From a virus, in the IMG/VR virus record IMGVR_UViG_3300021185_000102, positions 1 to 37,745 of that record: a stretch of DNA of 37,745 nt. The stretch is one strand, 5' to 3'. A model generated the notes under the pieces. The model worked only from the letters and a program-made list of their open reading frames with translations. It did not search any database and was not told the DNA's origin. Shown here in pieces: positions 1 through 5,390 of the stretch. A program made the position numbers and the translations under genes. Every line of letters starts with the position of its first letter. Within the stretch, counting starts at the first letter, position 1.

Positions 1-565
1 CCACCACTCACGAACAAAAGCAGTGACCTTGTTAGCCTTGAGCATATCCCCTGCGTCCTTCATGGACAATACGACATTCTTTGCCTTGTTAGGGGTGAAC
101 AAATCAAGGACTGACTTAGCCGCTAACTGCCCTGCTTTATCTGCGTCAAAACAAATGACTACGTTCTCAAAGGACTCTAACCACTCAAGGTTTTCTTTAA
201 TGTCTTTTGATGCTCCATTTGAGCCACTTCTAATGGAGACAACAGGCCATTTTCCGTCAAACATTTCGTGAACTGCAAGTGCGTCTGCCTCGCCCTCTGT
301 GACCGTAATGTATTTACCGCCACCCTTGAAAGCCTGTTGACCGAACAACCCAACATTATTAAATTCTCCTGTAGCATAAAAGTTCTTGTTGTCCACGATG
401 CGTACCTTAGTGCCTAACACTGCACCTGAGTCCTTGTCGTGGTATGGGTAATGATGTTTACTGACCTTCCCATCAGGGGCAAACTCAACGGTGACTCCGT
501 ACTTCTTAGCCACCTCTTGGCTTATTCTCCTGTCAGGGATTGCCGCTACTGTTCCTGTCATTTCC
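1..565. repeat. Left copy of imperfect terminal overlap
   Basis: These 565 bases match 37181-37745 in direct orientation with 11 mismatches (positions 19, 22, 112, 124, 130, 217, 218, 250, 313, 397 and 451) and no gaps, about 98% identity. The repeat lies inside the primase-helicase gene. I read it as overlap of a circular or circularly permuted assembly, not as a true terminal repeat of the virion DNA. Confidence 0.9.
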
Positions 566-735
566 AAATGCCTCGCTTTTCTTTGTGTTGCTTGTTCTAT
601 AACCTGACCGTTACCTTTCTCGTAGTAGTCACAACCACCTGAAAAACAGGTGGCGTGACCATCGGAGTACCTCGCCAAGTTATCCTTTGAGCCACACTTG
701 GGGCATGGCTCATGTCGGACAAACGAGGATGTCAT
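1..735 (-). CDS. Primase-helicase, N-terminal part (cut by window edge)
   Basis: This is the 5' part of a T7 gp4-like bifunctional primase-helicase: 245 codons, open from the ATG at 735 to the window edge. The N-terminus carries the primase zinc-binding module, with Cys11, Cys14, Cys30 and Cys35 and the conserved SDGH between the pairs. The TOPRIM core follows, with VTEGEADA and CFDADKAG. The gene continues at the other end of the window (36296-37745); joined there it would be about 539 residues, against 566 in T7 gp4. Bases 1-565 are a second, slightly different copy of 37181-37745. At the protein level the two copies differ only by Asn here for Ser there (codon 217-219). The start lies directly after the stop of the ssDNA-binding gene (736-738), so the two are probably co-transcribed. 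Family assignment is certain; the split is an effect of the window ends. Confidence 0.93.
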   Translation of the reverse strand, partial: MTSSFVRHEPCPKCGSKDNLARYSDGHATCFSGGCDYYEKGNGQVIEQATQRKARHLEMTGTVAAIPDRRISQEVAKKYGVTVEFAPDGKVSKHHYPYHDKDSGAVLGTKVRIVDNKNFYATGEFNNVGLFGQQAFKGGGKYITVTEGEADALAVHEMFDGKWPVVSIRSGSNGASKDIKENLEWLESFENVVICFDADKAGQLAAKSVLDLFTPNKAKNVVLSMKDAGDMLKANKVTAFVREWW

Positions 736-1101
736 TTAGAAGTCCTCTCCACCAGTATCTTCAGCTTGCTCTAAGACCTTGATCTTGTTAAGGTAGGTAG
801 GTATCCCATGTACAGGATGGGGCTGACCTTCTGTCCATAATACACGAACCTTAGACCCTCTACCAATGCGACCTTTAAAAGCACCACCATCAGCATCAAC
901 CACAGCCACATTGTACTTAGTTGAGAACTTCCGTTGCTTTGCGTCCTCATACTCACGCAACTTAACACCTTTACCTTCCAACTCGTCAGCAGTTGACTCA
1001 TCCAAGGTTAGGACAACTGAATACTTACCAGTTGACTGACCCTTATACATCTCATGCTCTTCCAAGTTTTCAAACGCTAATAGACCTTCTAATACTGCCA
1101 T
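736..1101 (-). CDS. ssDNA-binding protein (T7 gp2.5-like role)
   Basis: A 121-aa protein that probably coats single-stranded DNA during phage replication. A compact beta-rich body (YSVVLTLDES, KYNVAVVDADGG, KVRVLWTEG) is followed by an acidic C-terminal tail, EDTGGEDF, ending in phenylalanine. Such a tail is the hallmark of gp2.5-type SSBs, where it contacts the polymerase and helicase. It is much shorter than T7 gp2.5 (232 aa), so this is the reduced form seen in many marine podophages. It sits immediately upstream of the primase-helicase, with its stop next to that gene's ATG. The start at 1101 has an AGAGGT ribosome-binding site (CTC-rich on the plus strand near 1111). The role rests on tail, size and position rather than a close match to T7. 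Confidence 0.8.
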   Translation of the reverse strand: MAVLEGLLAFENLEEHEMYKGQSTGKYSVVLTLDESTADELEGKGVKLREYEDAKQRKFSTKYNVAVVDADGGAFKGRIGRGSKVRVLWTEGQPHPVHGIPTYLNKIKVLEQAEDTGGEDF

Positions 1102-1301
1102 AGTTACTACCTCTTTTTTCTAGCTTAGTGAATGACCCTTATGTATAACTTTTGTAACTTGTTATAACTTAAGAATCGTTTGGTTAATACTATAATTATA
1201 TATTAAATATTTTCCTTTAATACATAAGTATAGTATAACATGAATTAGGGCATAACCTTAATCATTCAAAGTTATACCCATTATTCATCAAATCAATACT
1301 A
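1102..1301 (-). promoter_or_regulatory. AT-rich leader upstream of SSB
   Basis: A 200-bp AT-rich gap separates the small accessory genes from the SSB/replication genes. It contains a 16-bp dyad at 1152-1167 followed by CTTAAG, and long A/T runs around 1185-1245. No convincing sigma70 promoter with correct spacing is visible on the minus strand. It is the natural place for transcription control of the replication genes. Confidence 0.4.
1152..1167. promoter_or_regulatory. Operator-like dyad, site A
   Basis: TTGTAACTTGTTATAA is an imperfect palindrome with half-sites TTGTAAC and GTTATAA around a 2-bp centre. The same 16-mer occurs at 4077-4092, and there the match extends to 19 bp (1152-1170 and 4077-4095). 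Related sites are at 2858-2873 and 30482-30497. This copy lies about 50 bp upstream of the SSB start. It may bind a phage or host regulator; the binding protein is not identified. Confidence 0.5.
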
Positions 1302-1502
1302 CTATTGCTCCTCCATATCCGCTAGGAATTCAAAGGGATTAACAACATCATCAAGAATCGTGTGCATAGGGCTGTCCAGTGTTGCCTCATTGGATGCTGA
1401 CAGGCAATCTGAGCATAACTCTGAGTATTCCCCTGTCGCTCTGTCAATCCTTCTCATCTCAAACTCATTCATTATAACGTCACATGCTTTGCATCTACTC
1501 AT
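1302..1502 (-). CDS. Small zinc-finger protein
   Basis: A 66-aa protein with two CxxC pairs, CKAC at residues 4-7 and CSDC at 30-33, which should bind one zinc ion. Between them is the stretch MRRIDRATGEYSELC, and similar short zinc-finger proteins occur in the early regions of T7-like phages. The C-terminal half is acidic. Its start overlaps the end of the upstream gene by 8 bp, so it is translated from the same message as the other small genes here. The function is unknown; DNA or RNA binding, or modulation of a host protein, would fit a small zinc finger but is not shown. Confidence 0.7.
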   Translation of the reverse strand: MSRCKACDVIMNEFEMRRIDRATGEYSELCSDCLSASNEATLDSPMHTILDDVVNPFEFLADMEEQ

Positions 1503-1716
1503 GGCTAAAAGCCCTCTTATGTTGGTCTAAAAACTCTTTGGCTGTCAGGGTGTTATAGTAAGCCCTAACGCTATCCTCTGCGCGTTGGTGCGCCTCCTGT
1601 AATGTCATGGCTAACATTTCATAGTCAACCATCTCATCAATCAATCGGGTAATGGGTCTGATGTCGTTGTCATCGCCTCCTTCATAACCGATCAAGCGTT
1701 CCTTTATTCTACTCAT
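1495..1716 (-). CDS. Small hypothetical protein
   Basis: A 73-aa protein starting MSRIKERLIGYEGGDD. I chose the ATG at 1716 over one 33 bases upstream because GGAGG lies just before it (GGTGGAGGAAATTGACAATG). This start also sits against the stop of the preceding gene (TAG at 1709-1711), which suggests translational coupling. The protein is charged and mostly helical, with a probable amphipathic helix around residues 25-60 (DEMVDYEMLAMTLQEAHQRA). I recognise no domain. It is one of a run of tightly overlapping accessory genes in the early arm. Confidence 0.65.
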   Translation of the reverse strand: MSRIKERLIGYEGGDDNDIRPITRLIDEMVDYEMLAMTLQEAHQRAEDSVRAYYNTLTAKEFLDQHKRAFSHE

Positions 1717-1930
1717 TGTCAATTTCCTCCACCTTATAGACATAACCAAAGGATATTACCAGTAATGGTAGTAGTATTATTGTACCACTAAAGGGCATTG
1801 CCTGTAAACTGAAAGGATCATTTTCGTTTACCGTCCATACTGCCCTAGAATCCACAAACTCAATATCTATACCTGTACCGTTCCTGAGTTCTATTGACAA
1901 CGTATTTTTACCTATTCGCCAGTTCATCAC
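1709..1930 (-). CDS. Small membrane protein
   Basis: A 73-aa protein with a short beta-like N-terminal part (residues 1-45). One hydrophobic segment follows, GTIILLPLLVISFGYVY at about residues 49-65, then a charged tail, KVEEIDNE. A single-pass inner-membrane protein is the simplest reading. Genes overlap at both ends (by 23 bp with the gene upstream and 8 bp downstream). Nothing identifies a function. Small membrane proteins in phage early regions sometimes block superinfection or disturb the host envelope, but that is only a possibility here. Confidence 0.6.
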   Translation of the reverse strand: MMNWRIGKNTLSIELRNGTGIDIEFVDSRAVWTVNENDPFSLQAMPFSGTIILLPLLVISFGYVYKVEEIDNE

Positions 1931-2132
1931 TTTCTCCCAATCGCTCCACAGCTACTAACATATTTTCAAGGGCTGTTTTAAGGCACCTTACTTCAATTTC
2001 TAACTCTCTTTTTGTCAACGTTTCAGCCTTATCTCTGTTAACTGAATCGAGCACCGCTTCCAAATAACACTTAATGTCAGCAATACTTTCCAAGTAGTCT
2101 GATGTGCTGTGTTTAGTTATTAGTATCATCAC
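1908..2132 (-). CDS. Small helical hypothetical protein
   Basis: A 74-aa, largely helical protein with a heptad-like, charge-rich stretch from about residue 14 to 68 (IADIKCYLEAVLDSV, then REIEIEVRCLKTALENML-type spacing), suggesting a coiled coil or helical bundle. No known family is recognised. It overlaps its upstream neighbour by 20 bp and its downstream neighbour by 23 bp. The start region begins Met-Met, and the exact first residue is uncertain by one codon. Confidence 0.6.
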   Translation of the reverse strand: MMILITKHSTSDYLESIADIKCYLEAVLDSVNRDKAETLTKRELEIEVRCLKTALENMLVAVERLGESDELANR

Positions 2133-2388
2133 TTTCTCCTGTAATCGTCAAATACCTCGTCTGTGGTTCTTCTGCGCTACCGCTACAAGGCCTATTGTCT
2201 AAAGCCACACCGCCCCAAGAGTTTTCGTAATAATTCATTTCACCATCAGCACCGTAGTCTCGTTTCACCCAATGACCGTCAGAGTATTCGTAATAAATCG
2301 ATTGACCTTTAGCGTTGTAGATTCTAAAACCTACCTCTACAACACCGAACCTAGCCTCATATTCTTTTCTTAGTTTCGTTTTACTCAT
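2113..2388 (-). CDS. Hypothetical protein with aromatic YYE-type repeats
   Basis: A 91-aa protein rich in Tyr, Gly and Asp. The segments YYEYSDGHWVKRDYGADG and MNYYENSWGGVALDNR form a loosely repeated pattern (YYE-S-G-W/G). Similar short repeats of unknown function occur in early proteins of T7-like phages. A beta-rich fold is likely. It starts within 4 bp of the stop of its upstream neighbour, with GGAG just before the ATG. Function unknown. Confidence 0.65.
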   Translation of the reverse strand: MSKTKLRKEYEARFGVVEVGFRIYNAKGQSIYYEYSDGHWVKRDYGADGEMNYYENSWGGVALDNRPCSGSAEEPQTRYLTITGESDDTNN

Positions 2389-2636
2389 AACTCCACCCCA
2401 TAAACAGTAGACATGAATAAGACTGCTTTATCACGCATAATCTTTCTTGCATGCTCAGTAAACGATCTAGAAGTATAGAGACTTTCCAATGCCTGCATAT
2501 GGAGGTTGGATAGATGCTCCCTTCTTACCTTGTCATATAGCAAGTTCTGAGCATAGGTTCTCTCATCCCCTAAGCGAGACAGAGCGTCAAACTGTGCCTT
2601 CACTATTTCCTTTTGTGTCAATCCTTCAATCTGCAT
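2385..2636 (-). CDS. Small hypothetical helical protein
   Basis: An 83-aa protein beginning MQIEGLTQKEIVKAQFDALS. I chose the ATG at 2636, not the one 33 bases upstream, because GGGAGG lies 7 bases before it and the longer form would overlap the upstream gene without a ribosome-binding site. Sequence and spacing suggest an all-helical protein rich in Arg, Leu and Glu. No domain recognised. It ends 4 bp inside the next gene's start, consistent with coupled translation. Confidence 0.62.
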   Translation of the reverse strand: MQIEGLTQKEIVKAQFDALSRLGDERTYAQNLLYDKVRREHLSNLHMQALESLYTSRSFTEHARKIMRDKAVLFMSTVYGVEL

Positions 2637-2637
2637 C

Positions 2638-2844
2638 TTAGTGCCTCCCTGATTCATCAAAATAATCATTGTTTAAAATAACCATATACGACCCGTTACT
2701 ATGGGGCAGTGCTACCATAACTTCGGTATCGTCATCATCCAAAGCGTTATACCAACCATCGCTATTAGTTACCGTAAAGCCTCCATCCTTTAACTGCTGA
2801 ATCAAAACTCGCAGCTCCTTTTTGTTCTCCATAAAACGTACCAT
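2638..2844 (-). CDS. Small hypothetical protein
   Basis: A 68-aa protein with an N-terminal amphipathic helix (ENKKELRVLIQQLKDGG) followed by a beta-type stretch (FTVTNSDGWYNA, EVMVAL, YMVILNND). The start at 2844 is preceded by AAAGGTG; a second ATG four codons in is possible. A conserved-looking dyad sits at 2858-2873, 14 bp upstream. No family recognised. Confidence 0.62.
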   Translation of the reverse strand: MVRFMENKKELRVLIQQLKDGGFTVTNSDGWYNALDDDDTEVMVALPHSNGSYMVILNNDYFDESGRH

Positions 2845-2857
2845 AAATCACCTTTAA

Positions 2858-2873
2858 TTGTAACAAGTTATAA
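2858..2873. promoter_or_regulatory. Operator-like dyad, site B
   Basis: TTGTAACAAGTTATAA has the same half-sites as sites A and C with the central TT replaced by AA. It lies in the 30-bp gap between the 38-aa and 68-aa genes, just upstream of the latter on the minus strand. Confidence 0.5.
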
Positions 2874-2874
2874 A

Positions 2875-2991
2875 TTAAGGAATCAGAGTAAAAAATTCCA
2901 ACGTACTAGCCATTATATAGACTCCTACCAAAACCACCACGCCTACCCATGACCAAAAGTCACTTTCGGGTTCTCTGTTATCATTCATCAT
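2875..2991 (-). CDS. 38-aa single-pass membrane peptide
   Basis: A very short gene: 38 residues, Met-Met-Asn start, TAA stop at 2875-2877. A charged N-terminus (NDNREPESDFWSW) is followed by a hydrophobic helix, VGVVVLVGVYIMASTLEFF at about residues 16-34. GAGAGG lies 7 bases before the ATG at 2991, which supports real translation. It overlaps the end of the upstream 53-aa gene by 11 bp. A membrane peptide of unknown role. Confidence 0.55.
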   Translation of the reverse strand: MMNDNREPESDFWSWVGVVVLVGVYIMASTLEFFTLIP

Positions 2992-3142
2992 TTTCTACCT
3001 CTCGCTCTTCTGGTAATTTTACATAAGTCCAGTAATCTTCTGTTCCACCTGAAATAGTCTCCAAAACATTAGGGTATCCACTATTATCATCAGTTGAGCG
3101 TAGAATATCTCCAGTTGCATGGTCAATAATATAATATTTCAT
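2981..3142 (-). CDS. 53-aa hypothetical protein
   Basis: A short ORF with start ATG at 3142 and TGA stop at 2981-2983. The product begins MKYYIIDHATGDILRSTDDN and ends in an acidic tail (LPEEREVENDE). The N-terminal YYIIDHATGDIL resembles the opening of small phage proteins with a short beta-hairpin. AAGGT precedes the start. Its stop overlaps the start of the 38-aa membrane peptide, a compact arrangement typical of this region. Function unknown. Confidence 0.55.
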   Translation of the reverse strand: MKYYIIDHATGDILRSTDDNSGYPNVLETISGGTEDYWTYVKLPEEREVENDE

Positions 3143-3217
3143 ACCTTAAAACCTCATGTAATCCATTCTAAGCCTATTTCATGGGTTAGGCTATGCTACC
3201 CTACTAATAAACACTAG

Positions 3218-3246
3218 AAAGTCTAAGAATGCAAACCATAGACTTT
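3218..3246. promoter_or_regulatory. Perfect 8-bp inverted repeat
   Basis: AAAGTCTA (3218-3225) and TAGACTTT (3239-3246) flank a 13-base loop in the gap between the 48-aa and 53-aa genes. A weaker 6-bp hairpin (3171-3176 with 3187-3192) lies beside it. No T tract follows on the minus strand, so it is more likely an RNA-processing or attenuation hairpin than a classical terminator. Confidence 0.35.
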
Positions 3247-3253
3247 GTGATGT

Positions 3254-3400
3254 TTACTTTATCTCCATACGCTGAATTAAGTCAATCGCTTGTTCTAAGC
3301 TCATTTCGTAATATTCCGCGAATCTAGCTACAGTTAGGAAATTATTCACCCAATCAAGGTACATATGTTCGTCACTAAAATGCTCGTATGCTTTTTTCAT
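3254..3400 (-). CDS. 48-aa hypothetical protein
   Basis: A short ORF from the ATG at 3400 to TAA at 3254-3256. The product begins MKKAYEHFSDEHMYLDWVNN and continues with a helical stretch resembling a small helix-turn-helix (VARFAEYYEMSLEQAIDLIQ). A strong TAGGAGG site lies 7 bases before the start and overlaps the last codons of the GP88-like gene, so translation is likely real and coupled. A role as a small DNA-binding or protein-binding peptide is conceivable, but no family is recognised. Confidence 0.55.
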   Translation of the reverse strand: MKKAYEHFSDEHMYLDWVNNFLTVARFAEYYEMSLEQAIDLIQRMEIK

Positions 3401-3404
3401 TGTA

Positions 3405-4058
3405 TTAGCCTCCTACAGCTATTAGATTATTAATTTGTTTTTTCATTGATATACCATGCGCAGGGTATCCGATTACTGATACATCTTTTTTCCAACAAGC
3501 ACGACATGATCCGCATTTGCCCTCGCGTGTACTGGCCTCGCAAACTGTAACTCCTTTTAAACTATGGCTTATTGTGGGCAATATGGTGCTACTATTTGCC
3601 ACATTAGGAATAACTTCACCTAATACGCCATCACTGGACAATCTGACAACCACGTTAGGCAATGACTCCATGTCTGCGATAACTTGGGCAAACTTGCTAA
3701 ACTTGTGCATTCTAGTTGGTAGCCAATGATTACACCACGGAGTCAACCGCATGACTTCAAGCATCTTTTGAGCGAGTTTTATACTGTACATATCACCTGA
3801 ATCAAACCAACGAAAATACCTATCGTTATCTAGTTCTGCGACCATATCATCAACCCATGAATCACGCTTCCAATCTTCCTTATTATGCTCCCTTGGTGCT
3901 TTGACATTAGGAAATCTATAGTTGCCGCTTGTGGCGTAGCATCCCTTACACGCAGGGACTAGATCACCGTTAGAATCTTTTGATGCGGGACACGTATCTA
4001 ATGCCTGTAGACTCCAAGACCTACAAGGCATCTTACCCGCTTTTGACAATTTAATCAT
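3405..4058 (-). CDS. GP88-like cysteine-rich phage protein
   Basis: A 217-aa protein beginning MIKLSKAGKMPCRSWSLQAL. I prefer the ATG at 4058 to one 15 bases upstream (4073) because GGAG sits 9 bases before it and nothing like a ribosome-binding site precedes 4073. The pattern matches the phage 'gene product 88' family: an early Cys cluster (CP...C..CYA), RWFDSGDMYS, a WLPTRM segment, VRLSSDG, and a late cluster CEAS...C..C..C. Eight or nine cysteines in two groups suggest bound metal, possibly zinc or an Fe-S cluster. The biochemical role is unknown in the family. It is the second gene of the minus-strand arm, and a dyad element (4077-4092) lies just upstream, so early and regulated expression is likely. 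Confidence 0.72.
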   Translation of the reverse strand: MIKLSKAGKMPCRSWSLQALDTCPASKDSNGDLVPACKGCYATSGNYRFPNVKAPREHNKEDWKRDSWVDDMVAELDNDRYFRWFDSGDMYSIKLAQKMLEVMRLTPWCNHWLPTRMHKFSKFAQVIADMESLPNVVVRLSSDGVLGEVIPNVANSSTILPTISHSLKGVTVCEASTREGKCGSCRACWKKDVSVIGYPAHGISMKKQINNLIAVGG

Positions 4059-4076
4059 TTGTATATACTCCATTAA

Positions 4077-4092
4077 TTGTAACTTGTTATAA
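4077..4092. promoter_or_regulatory. Operator-like dyad, site C
   Basis: TTGTAACTTGTTATAA is identical to site A over 19 bases (4077-4095). It lies about 20 bp upstream of the chosen GP88-like start and just ahead of its GGAG. Binding here could block transcription or leave a structured leader. Confidence 0.5.
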
Positions 4093-4141
4093 CTTTACCC
4101 ATAAATGCCGCTAGTATCTAACGGCATCTAGTGTATAGCTA

Positions 4142-4720
4142 TCATGCCGCTTTGTCTAGTGGTTCTAGTGCTTCCAGTAATTTCTCTTTGATCTGACATA
4201 GAGAGAGATCAACATCTATAATTGATTGTGACAGTTCACTATCTTGTTCTATTTTGGCTAGTTCTTCCGCGTATGCCGATAGTTGAAACAATGCTTCCGC
4301 TAGTGCTTCGACTGGTGATAATGCTTGACCATTAGGCGCTATTACACTTGCACCTGTAGACGCTTCACCAGTATCGCCTTCACCTTCACCACCATTGCCC
4401 GTGCCTTTACTAGCACCGCGCAACTGTGCTTCGACTAGCTTGCTATCTTTGACAACCATAGCGCGTTTGTCTATATCTAACTCTTTATGTATACGCTTAG
4501 TGACTCTATTAAAGATTGACCGAATCACCGCGAGTGATGCCTTATCCACCGCACAACCTTCCCATAGTGCAACCAGTACCTTTTCCGCGCCTTTACCAGT
4601 AGCAACGTGTACGTTATAAAGCTCGCTTACTATATCAGTCACTTTGGTTTTAACCGCTGTGCCTTCCACTAGTTCAACCGCGAGTTCCTTAGCTTGCTTA
4701 ATTGTCGTTAGCTTTGTCAT
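4142..4720 (-). CDS. Hypothetical protein next to the putative origin
   Basis: A 192-aa protein, the first gene of the minus-strand arm, starting about 20 bp after the non-coding origin region. An N-terminal helical, Lys/Val-rich part (residues 1-100) includes VIRSIFNRVTKRIHKELDIDKR, which could form a basic DNA-binding helix. A Gly/Glu/Thr-rich linker at about 105-125 (GTGNGGEGEGDTGEASTGAS) joins it to a C-terminal helical domain (SPVEALAEALFQLSAYAEELA onwards). The two-domain layout and position would suit an origin-binding or regulatory protein, but no family is recognised and this is inference. AGGTAG precedes the ATG at 4720. Confidence 0.65.
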   Translation of the reverse strand: MTKLTTIKQAKELAVELVEGTAVKTKVTDIVSELYNVHVATGKGAEKVLVALWEGCAVDKASLAVIRSIFNRVTKRIHKELDIDKRAMVVKDSKLVEAQLRGASKGTGNGGEGEGDTGEASTGASVIAPNGQALSPVEALAEALFQLSAYAEELAKIEQDSELSQSIIDVDLSLCQIKEKLLEALEPLDKAA

Positions 4721-4817
4721 AACTACCTACCTATATATGTATCAATGAATGTATGCACATATTAACAAATTGATCGACAGAGTACAATGCTCATTATGCA
4801 TGAACTATCAAAACTAT

Positions 4818-4868
4818 ATGCGCCTAGCGCATGACTACAGTATACCTTTGCATATGCGCGTGTACGCG
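4818..4868. repeat. Cluster of short palindromes
   Basis: Three close inverted repeats: ATGCGC-CTA-GCGCAT (4818-4832), GCATATGC (4850-4857) and CGCG-TGTA-CGCG (4857-4868). TATGCA-like words are scattered through 4750-4920. They lie at the left flank of the iterons and may be protein-binding sites of the origin. Confidence 0.5.
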
Positions 4869-4870
4869 TA

Positions 4871-4986
4871 GCAATAATCATGCCAACTTGTGTATGCTTG
4901 TGTCATGCAATATCTATGCCAATATGTAGCTATAGGTATCCTATGGCATACTCACACTTTACCCATGCAATACCCGTGCCAACATG
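4871..4986 (+). repeat. Three iteron-like 20-bp direct repeats
   Basis: The pattern GCAATA-NNN-RTGCCAA-NNTG occurs at 4871-4890, 4907-4926 and 4967-4986. The first and second copies start 36 bp apart, the second and third 60 bp. The second and third copies are part of a longer 27-bp match (4904-4930 and 4964-4990, 22 of 27 identical). They directly precede the DnaA boxes and resemble initiator-binding iterons. Confidence 0.6.
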
Positions 4987-4994
4987 GAGCCTTG

Positions 4995-5068
4995 TGTATA
5001 ACCTGTGGATAACTTATGCACAGGCCGTGGATACTGGGGATAACTCATGTATAACCTGTGGATAACTT
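4995..5068 (+). repeat. Two DnaA boxes in an exact 21-bp direct repeat
   Basis: The 21 bases at 4995-5015 recur exactly at 5048-5068, 53 bp apart (five helical turns). Each contains TGTGGATAA (5004-5012 and 5057-5065), the reverse complement of the consensus DnaA box TTATCCACA. Weaker boxes lie between them at 5026-5032 and 5036-5044. The spacing would place bound DnaA on one face of the helix. Confidence 0.65.
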
Positions 5069-5305
5069 TTGGGGGCGGGGGGGCCGTGGGTTATCGCAGG
5101 ATTGTTACAGTACCCTCTGGCATACAAAAAAGGAGTAAATTAGGAAAAAAGGGGTGTATCCTTAAGTATACCTAAGTCCTTGAATTACATAAGGAAAACA
5201 CAGGTGGCCCCCTAGTCTTGACACAAGCAGTTAAGGGACACACAGGTTGACACACAAGGGGCTTGGGTGTACTCAATATAATTTAGTAAATATAGAAAAT
5301 AATGC

Positions 5306-5334
5306 TTGACTTTTAGACTGATCTGTGCTATAAT
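5306..5334 (+). promoter_or_regulatory. Sigma70 promoter for the packaging genes
   Basis: TTGACT (5306-5311), a 17-bp spacer and TATAAT (5329-5334) form a near-consensus promoter firing rightward, with a transcript start expected near 5341 and a leader of about 135 bases before the small terminase. It shares an extended sequence, including GTGCTATAATAT and an upstream AAATATAGAAAATA, with the promoter at 10395-10423. Confidence 0.85.
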
Positions 5335-5372
5335 ATCAAGTATACTAAAGCAGTTAAAGGAAGCCGTCCGCG

Positions 5373-5390
5373 CCTTAAGTACCTTAAGTA
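5373..5390 (+). repeat. CCTTAAGTA tandem repeat in the terminase leader
   Basis: CCTTAAGTA occurs twice head to tail (5373-5381, 5382-5390) and once at 5160-5168. Variants occur at 5442-5450 (CTTAAGTAT register) and 5451-5459 (CCTTAAGAT). Each contains the palindrome CTTAAG. They lie mostly in the untranslated leader downstream of the promoter and could be operator or RNA-structure elements. Confidence 0.45.

Noticed and set aside
23-271. 82-aa plus-strand ORF at the left end, repeated at 37203-37451
   Set aside because: It lies antisense within the primase-helicase gene. Its presence in both ends merely reflects the terminal overlap.
1-565. True direct terminal repeat of the virion DNA
   Set aside because: The copies differ by 11 bases and sit in the middle of an essential gene. 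A real terminal repeat is copied during packaging and would be identical.
4880-5065. 61-aa plus-strand ORF in the origin region
   Set aside because: It runs through the iterons and DnaA boxes, has odd composition (many Cys, Met, Tyr) that mirrors the repeats, and has no ribosome-binding site.
5247-5282. Second promoter in the origin region (TTGACA ... TATAAT)
   Set aside because: The hexamers are 24 bp apart, too far for sigma70. The TTGACACA repeat at 5218 and 5247 may have another role.
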